NCBI GenBank assembly: GCA_045634445.1
Contig: JAZRAG010000054.1
Location: 1 to 18,719, forward strand
Direction: 5' to 3'
DNA from: Spyradenecus sp045634445
GTDB lineage: Bacteria > Verrucomicrobiota > Kiritimatiellia > RFP12 > DVOR01
DNA length: 18,719 nt
Part shown: in pieces, positions 15,246 to 18,719 of the stretch
Numbering within the stretch: position 1 is the first letter of the stretch
Layout: every line of letters begins with the position of its first letter
Notes under the pieces: model-generated
The model's input: the letters and a program-made list of their open reading frames with translations, nothing else
Databases searched by the model: none
What the model was told of the DNA's origin: nothing
Translations under genes and position numbers: made by a program

Positions 15246-15398
15246 ATGCCCCGTGAACTCGCGATTTTGGCCTGCACTGAATGCAAGCGCCGTAATTACA
15301 CGACAACACGTAACAAGAAGACGCAGACCGAGCGCGTTGAGCTCATGAAGTTCTGCCCCTTCGAAAAGAAGCGTACGCTTCACCGCGAAACCAAGTAA
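15246..15398 (+). CDS. rpmG: 50S ribosomal protein L33
   Basis: A 50-residue large-subunit protein, of normal length, starting MPRELAILACTECKRRNY and ending HRETK. AGGG at 15234-15237 gives 8-nt spacing. L33 binds near the E site. The first zinc-type pair is present (Cys10, Cys13) and Cys37 is kept, but the fourth position is Glu40 (FCPFEKK where CPxC is usual). This looks like a C-plus form that has lost one ligand, and it probably no longer binds zinc tightly. Position between tuf and tRNA-Trp/secE is the common one. It is short and easily missed by length-filtered gene calling. Confidence 0.95.
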   Translation: MPRELAILACTECKRRNYTTTRNKKTQTERVELMKFCPFEKKRTLHRETK

Positions 15399-15421
15399 GG
15401 TAAGCGGACCCATTTGCCAAT

Positions 15422-15495
15422 AGGGTGGTAGTTCAATGGCAGAGCTGCGGTCTCCAAAACCGCCAATGGGGGTTCGAATCCCTCCCACCCTGCCA
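15422..15495 (+). tRNA. trnW: tRNA-Trp (anticodon CCA)
   Basis: A 74-nt cloverleaf: acceptor AGGGTGG pairs with CCACCCT, anticodon stem GCGGT/ACCGC with loop CTCCAAA (anticodon CCA), T-arm with GGTTCGAATCC, discriminator G, encoded CCA. It lies 23 nt after rpmG and 19 nt before secE, so it is probably cut from a polycistronic transcript. tRNA-Trp next to secE is a widespread arrangement. Confidence 0.97.
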
Positions 15496-15514
15496 TAAAA
15501 CCGGATAGAAAACC

Positions 15515-15700
15515 ATGTTGCAGAAAATTAAGCAATTCCTCGCAGAAGTCGCATTGGAAGGCAAGCGTATTCACTGGCCGAACCGTCGTGACTTGGTGGA
15601 TTCTACACTCGTGGTCATCCTCTTCATCATCATGCTCGCAATCGTGATCATGGTTTGTGACGAAGTAATCCGGAAAATCTTAGCTCTCATCTTGGGCTAA
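15515..15700 (+). CDS. secE: Preprotein translocase subunit SecE
   Basis: A 61-residue single-helix SecE, the clamp subunit of the SecYEG channel in the inner membrane. An amphipathic N-terminal half with the conserved KRIHWPNRRDLVDST stretch (E-x-K-x-(V/I)-x-W-P) is followed by one membrane helix (about residues 32-54). The short form, without the two extra helices of E. coli, is the common bacterial type. The ribosome-binding site is weak, with only GGAT 12 nt upstream. After tRNA-Trp removal the message would have a leader of about 19 nt. It is followed by nusG, its usual partner. Confidence 0.95.
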   Translation: MLQKIKQFLAEVALEGKRIHWPNRRDLVDSTLVVILFIIMLAIVIMVCDEVIRKILALILG

Positions 15701-15733
15701 GAGATTCGCCTCTTTGAGTAAAGGACGCTAACA

Positions 15734-16372
15734 ATGGCCGACGAAATGCAGAAGCAGTGGTATGTGCTCAAGACCCTCACTGGTCAGGAACAAAAGGCGC
15801 AGCGCCAGATCGTCGCCCAGGCTCGCACCGCAGGGATGTGCGAATACTTCAACATCCCCGAAGAACCCACCAAGGGTGAAGCATTCAACGACTTTGACGT
15901 GGTAGTCCCCGTTGAAAAAGTGGTTGAACTCAAAGAAGGCAAAAAGCGTACCATTACGCGCAAAGTGTGCCCCGGCTATGTGATCGTCCGCATGGCGCTC
16001 TACGCCGACGAAGCACACAAGCAAATCAATCAAGACCTCTGGCAGTTCATTCAGCGCATTCCTGGCGTCATCGGATTCCTCGGTGGCACCTCCAAGAAGC
16101 CGCGCCCGATTACCGACTCCGAGGCCGATAACCTCCTCCGCCGTCAGTCTGCTGAAGAAGCAAAGAAGCCTCGCCTCAAGGTGAACTTCAACGTCGGAGA
16201 AATTGTTCGTGTCAACGAAGGTCCGTTTATGAACTTCAATGGCACGATTGAACAGATCGATCCTGACAGCGGACGCTTACAGATTTCCGTCTCTATCTTC
16301 GGACGTAGCGCCCCTGTTACACTGGAATACTGGCAGGTGGAACGTATTACCGACCACCCCGAGGGCGTCTAA
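15734..16372 (+). CDS. nusG: Transcription elongation/antitermination factor NusG
   Basis: A 212-residue NusG that binds the RNA polymerase clamp, suppresses pausing and links polymerase to Rho or ribosomes. The NGN domain starts with QWYVLKTLTGQEQKA and contains VCPGYVIVRM (usually FPGYV) and VPGVIGFLGG-like RIPGVIGFLGG. The KOW domain follows with VGEIVRVNEGPFMNFNGTIEQID and the FGRSAPVTLEYWQVE end. The linker between them is somewhat long (about 125-155). AAAGGA lies 8 nt before ATG. Its stop codon sits in the loop of a 7-bp hairpin, and rplK follows after 97 nt. Confidence 0.96.
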   Translation: MADEMQKQWYVLKTLTGQEQKAQRQIVAQARTAGMCEYFNIPEEPTKGEAFNDFDVVVPVEKVVELKEGKKRTITRKVCPGYVIVRMALYADEAHKQINQDLWQFIQRIPGVIGFLGGTSKKPRPITDSEADNLLRRQSAEEAKKPRLKVNFNVGEIVRVNEGPFMNFNGTIEQIDPDSGRLQISVSIFGRSAPVTLEYWQVERITDHPEGV

Positions 16373-16379
16373 CGCCCTC
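16361..16379 (+). other. Hairpin around the nusG stop codon
   Basis: GAGGGCG (16361-16367) and CGCCCTC (16373-16379) form a perfect 7-bp stem, with a 5-nt loop TCTAA holding the TAA stop. The downstream sequence TCGCTGTCT is only partly T-rich. Additional small stems follow (TGACG/CGTCA at 16402-16417; CCGGG/CCCGG at 16421-16438), making the nusG-rplK spacer structured. This is where L1-dependent autoregulation of rplKA usually acts. Confidence 0.6.
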
Positions 16380-16469
16380 TCGCTGTCTAACAGTGTCACG
16401 TTGACGGTCGTGCGTCAGGACCGGGTTAGGATCCCCGGGAGCGCGACATAAAACAAAAGGACCATTACC

Positions 16470-16895
16470 ATGGCTAAGAAAGTCACCGGGATGATTAAGC
16501 TCCAGATCCCCGCTGGTGCAGCAAATCCCGCACCGCCCGTCGGCCCCGCATTGGGTTCCCAGGGTGTGAACATCATGGCGTTCTGTAAAGAATTCAACGC
16601 CAAGACCCAGGATAAGGGCGGCATGATCATTCCCGTGGTCATCACGGTGTATGCCGACCGTTCTTTCACTTTCATTCTCAAGAGCCCGCCCGCTTCTGCT
16701 CTCATCAAGAAGTATGCAAACGTGGCTAAGGGTGCAGGTAAGCCCAACGCTGAAAAGGTTGGTAAGATTACCCGCGCTCAGATCGCTGAAATCGTGAAGA
16801 TTAAGGCCGCAGACTTGAACGCTACCGATCCTGAAGCAGCAGCTCGCATGATCGAAGGCACCGCTCGTCAGATGGGCGTGGAAGTCATTGACTGA
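16470..16895 (+). CDS. rplK: 50S ribosomal protein L11
   Basis: A 141-residue L11, normal length. It binds the GTPase-associated region of 23S rRNA and forms the base of the stalk with L10 and L12. The Pro-rich N-terminal motif GAANPAPPVGPALGSQGVN is the thiopeptide/IF2-EF-G-facing surface, and the C-terminal RNA-binding domain ends in the AARMIEGTARQMGVEV signature. AAAAGGA precedes the ATG. rplA follows 14 nt after its stop, with the stop codon forming part of the GAGGAG ribosome-binding site. Confidence 0.97.
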   Translation: MAKKVTGMIKLQIPAGAANPAPPVGPALGSQGVNIMAFCKEFNAKTQDKGGMIIPVVITVYADRSFTFILKSPPASALIKKYANVAKGAGKPNAEKVGKITRAQIAEIVKIKAADLNATDPEAAARMIEGTARQMGVEVID

Positions 16896-16909
16896 GGAGT
16901 TTGAGCATC

Positions 16910-17593
16910 ATGGCAAAGCATAGCAAGAAATACCAGGACGCGCTCAAGCAGGCCCCCAAGGCTGCAATCTCCCTCGAAGAAGCCGTCGCTTTCATCAAGG
17001 CTCATCCGGGCGCTAAGTTCGACGAAACCGTCGACGTGGGCTTCCGTTTGGGCGCAGACCCCACCAAGAGTGACCAGGCCGTCCGTGGCGTGGTGCACTT
17101 GCCTCACGGCACCGGTAAGCACGTCCGCGTGGTTGTGTTCGCTGCTGGCGACATGGCTGACGCTGCAAAGGCTGCTGGCGCAGACGCAGTGGGTCTTGAT
17201 GACCTCATTGAAAAAGTTAAGGGCGGTTGGGTCGATTTCGACGTCGCCATCGCTACCACCGATGCTATGAAGCAGGTGCGTACCGTGGCTCGCGTGCTCG
17301 GTCCTCGTGGCTTGATGCCTAACCCCAAGACTGGCACCGTGACCGACGATGTGGCTGCTGCAGTTAAGGCTGCACAGGCTGGTAAGGTTGACTTCCGTAT
17401 GGACCGCACCGGTAACGTTTGCGTTCCTGCTGGTAAGCTCTCCTTCGAAGCTTCCAAGCTCGTCGACAACATCCGCGCCATCATTGACGCTGTGGAACAC
17501 GAACGTCCCGCAGCCGCCAAGGGTATCTTCATCCGTAGCTGCACCATCAGCCCCACCATGGGCGTTGGCGTGCGCGTTATCGTGAAGGAGTAA
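16910..17593 (+). CDS. rplA: 50S ribosomal protein L1
   Basis: A 227-residue L1 of the mobile L1 stalk near the E site; in many bacteria it also represses its own rplKA message. The family signature GPRGLMPNPKTGTV lies at 131-144. Domain I carries KFDETVDVGFRLGADPTKSD. ATG 16910 is chosen: GAGGAG at 16894-16899 gives 10-nt spacing, and the N-terminus MAKHSKKY is standard; TTG 16901 is too close. rplJ starts only 6 nt after the stop, so no separate L10 leader can fit between the two genes. Confidence 0.97.
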   Translation: MAKHSKKYQDALKQAPKAAISLEEAVAFIKAHPGAKFDETVDVGFRLGADPTKSDQAVRGVVHLPHGTGKHVRVVVFAAGDMADAAKAAGADAVGLDDLIEKVKGGWVDFDVAIATTDAMKQVRTVARVLGPRGLMPNPKTGTVTDDVAAAVKAAQAGKVDFRMDRTGNVCVPAGKLSFEASKLVDNIRAIIDAVEHERPAAAKGIFIRSCTISPTMGVGVRVIVKE

Positions 17594-17599
17594 GACACC

Positions 17600-18148
17600 A
17601 TGTCCAATCAGAAGAAACGCCCTGAAGTCGTTGCTATTTACAACGAAGTCGCTAATTTCATCTCCGGTAAGGATTTCTCCTTCTTGCTCAACTTCGGTGG
17701 CTTGACCGTCGCTCAGATCGCAGATCTCCGCGCTCAGCTCGCTACCAAGGGTGCAGCAATGATGGTGATTAAGAACACCTTCATCGCTAAGGTCGCTGCC
17801 GAACAGGGCATCGAATTCCCCGAAGGCGTCCTTGCTGGCCCCACCGCTGTGATCACCGGTACCGGCGATATCGCTGACACCGCTAAGACCGTTGTCGACT
17901 TCGTGAAGAAGAACGACAAGGCTGCGATCAAGGCTGGCCTCATGGAGAAGAACGTCATTTCCGCAGCTGAAGTGACCACCCTCTCCGAACTTATCTCTCT
18001 CGCTGCCCAGCAGGCTCGCTTGCTCGGCACCCTTCAGGCTCCTGCCTCCCAGATGGCTCGCGTGTTGCAGGCCAAGGTGGACAAGGAAAACGAAGGTGGC
18101 GAACCCGCTTCCGCCGAAGGTACTCCCGACGGCACCCCTGCGGCCTAA
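17600..18148 (+). CDS. rplJ: 50S ribosomal protein L10
   Basis: A 182-residue L10, the stalk platform that binds 23S rRNA through its N-terminal domain and L7/L12 dimers through its C-terminal helix. Typical phrases are present: FLLNFGGLTVAQIADLR, VIKNTFIAKVA, GPTAVITG and the Leu-rich QQARLLGTLQAPASQMARVL. The last 20 residues are a flexible Gly/Glu/Pro tail beyond the L12-binding helix. AAGGAG overlaps the rplA stop, so rplA and rplJ should be translationally coupled. rplL follows after a 117-nt structured spacer. Confidence 0.96.
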   Translation: MSNQKKRPEVVAIYNEVANFISGKDFSFLLNFGGLTVAQIADLRAQLATKGAAMMVIKNTFIAKVAAEQGIEFPEGVLAGPTAVITGTGDIADTAKTVVDFVKKNDKAAIKAGLMEKNVISAAEVTTLSELISLAAQQARLLGTLQAPASQMARVLQAKVDKENEGGEPASAEGTPDGTPAA

Positions 18149-18163
18149 ACAGCCGTGTTGTAA

Positions 18164-18241
18164 AACCGTCTCAGGTGAAACAGCTCTTAATTGCCGCGTA
18201 GCCTGAGGCACATTCCTTCCGAAGCTTGACTTCGGGCGGTT
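18164..18241 (+). promoter_or_regulatory. Structured RNA between rplJ and rplL
   Basis: An outer stem AACCG (18164-18168) with CGGTT (18237-18241) encloses two hairpins: CTCAGG/CCTGAG (18170-18175 with 18202-18207, 26-nt loop) and CCGAAG/CTTCGG (18219-18224 with 18230-18235, 5-nt loop). This makes a compact three-way junction that ends 24 nt before rplL. It may set the separate, higher expression of L12, or be a processing site. Confidence 0.5.
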
Positions 18242-18265
18242 ACACTAAAAAGAAAGAAGAAAGAC

Positions 18266-18631
18266 ATGACCCAGGAAGAAATCATTGACGCCCTCTCCAG
18301 CATGACCGTGTTGCAGATCGCTGACCTCGTTAAGGCTCTCGAAGAAAAGTGGGGCGTTTCCGCCGCTGCTCCTGTCGCCGTTGCTGCTGCTGGCGCTGCT
18401 GCTGCTCCCGCTGAAGAAAAGACCGAATTCGATGTCGTTCTCGCTGACGCTGGCGCTAACAAGATCGCCGTCATTAAGGAAGTCCGCACCATCACCGGCC
18501 TCGGCCTCAAGGATGCTAAGGACCTCGTCGAAGGCGCTCCCAAGCCCGTTAAGCAGGGTGTTGCTAAGGACGAAGCAGCCAAGATCAAGGAAGCTCTTGA
18601 AAAGGCTGGCGCTAAGGTTGAAATCAAGTAA
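18266..18631 (+). CDS. rplL: 50S ribosomal protein L7/L12
   Basis: A 121-residue stalk protein present in several copies per ribosome, recruiting translational GTPases. It has the N-terminal dimerisation helices (about 1-30, TQEEIIDALSSMTVLQIADL), an Ala/Val/Pro-rich hinge (about 37-53), and the C-terminal factor-binding domain with KIAVIKEVRTITGLGLKDAK and ending in KAGAKVEIK. The ribosome-binding site is a purine-rich AAGAAGAAAG rather than a clean AGGAG. It is the last gene of the block in view, and a strong terminator lies 22 nt downstream. Confidence 0.97.
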   Translation: MTQEEIIDALSSMTVLQIADLVKALEEKWGVSAAAPVAVAAAGAAAAPAEEKTEFDVVLADAGANKIAVIKEVRTITGLGLKDAKDLVEGAPKPVKQGVAKDEAAKIKEALEKAGAKVEIK

Positions 18632-18653
18632 GGTTTCCCTTATCCTTATCCCG

Positions 18654-18686
18654 AAAGCCTGCGCGAAAGCGCAGGCTTTTTCTTTT
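18654..18686 (+). terminator. Intrinsic terminator after rplL
   Basis: A perfect 11-bp stem (AAAGCCTGCGC, 18654-18664, with its complement at 18669-18679) capped by a GAAA tetraloop and followed by a T-rich tail to 18686. It would end or attenuate the ribosomal-protein transcript before whatever follows (often rpoB). Confidence 0.93.
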
Positions 18687-18719
18687 GAGGGTTGTGGAAG
18701 ACGTGAGATGTGGGGCGTG

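Noticed and set aside
16401..16432. Promoter TTGACG / TAGGAT before rplK
   Set aside because: The spacing of 20 bp is too long and the -10 is weak; the pieces fall in hairpin stems.
16868..18211. 447-codon open frame on the minus strand across rplA and rplJ
   Set aside because: Antisense shadow of highly biased ribosomal-protein genes; the Ser/His/Gly/Asp-rich composition is the reverse complement of their codons.
18226..18246. Promoter TTGACT / TACACT before rplL
   Set aside because: Only 9 bp separate the two boxes, which is incompatible with sigma70 recognition.

Overview
The window is from a bacterial chromosome, with every confident gene on the + strand. A lipoprotein, signal-peptide proteins, a flavodiiron protein and Flp/Tad-type prepilins suggest a didermal, oxygen-sensitive (anaerobic) bacterium. 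The gene order tRNA-Thr, tuf, rpmG, tRNA-Trp, secE, nusG, rplKAJL is widespread. A PVC-type lineage (Verrucomicrobiota/Kiritimatiellota/Lentisphaerota) is my best guess, from style rather than any diagnostic marker, and is low confidence.

Layout. (1) 1-3170: a PMCA-like P2-type Ca2+ ATPase and a small polytopic membrane protein. (2) 3229-5567: mtnN, a one-helix protein and a secreted protein of unknown function, tightly packed as an operon behind an extended -10 promoter. (3) 5568-7473: an array of four 22-bp repeat units, then fprA (O2/NO-reducing flavodiiron protein) and a 3D-domain lipoprotein. (4) 7474-9124: proC and proB overlapping by ATGA (two of the three proline-synthesis enzymes). 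(5) 9114-11543: two Flp-type prepilins (one a 47-residue GTG-start gene that is easily missed), a TadE-like and a large TadG-like protein, with no pilus machinery in view. (6) 11544-13612: a second copy of the 22-bp repeat array, a consensus sigma70-type promoter with an inverted repeat at its start site, a solitary HIRAN-domain protein with unrecognised N- and C-terminal parts, and 417 bp of A/C-rich DNA without genes. (7) 13569-18719: two identical tRNA-Thr genes, tuf and the secE/nusG/L11-L1-L10-L12 block, closed by a textbook terminator.

What stands out: an EF-Tu whose switch I, DGP and G5 motifs depart from sequences that are nearly invariant in the family; a dispersed 22-bp repeat whose alternating units show a compensatory G/C swap in their hairpin arms; a HIRAN protein of unusual architecture in a segment of reversed strand composition; two promoters placed so close to start codons that the transcripts should be leaderless; and structured RNA between rplJ and rplL where L10 and L12 expression must be uncoupled. 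Six of the seven promoters proposed here carry the extended -10 pattern TGnTATnnT.
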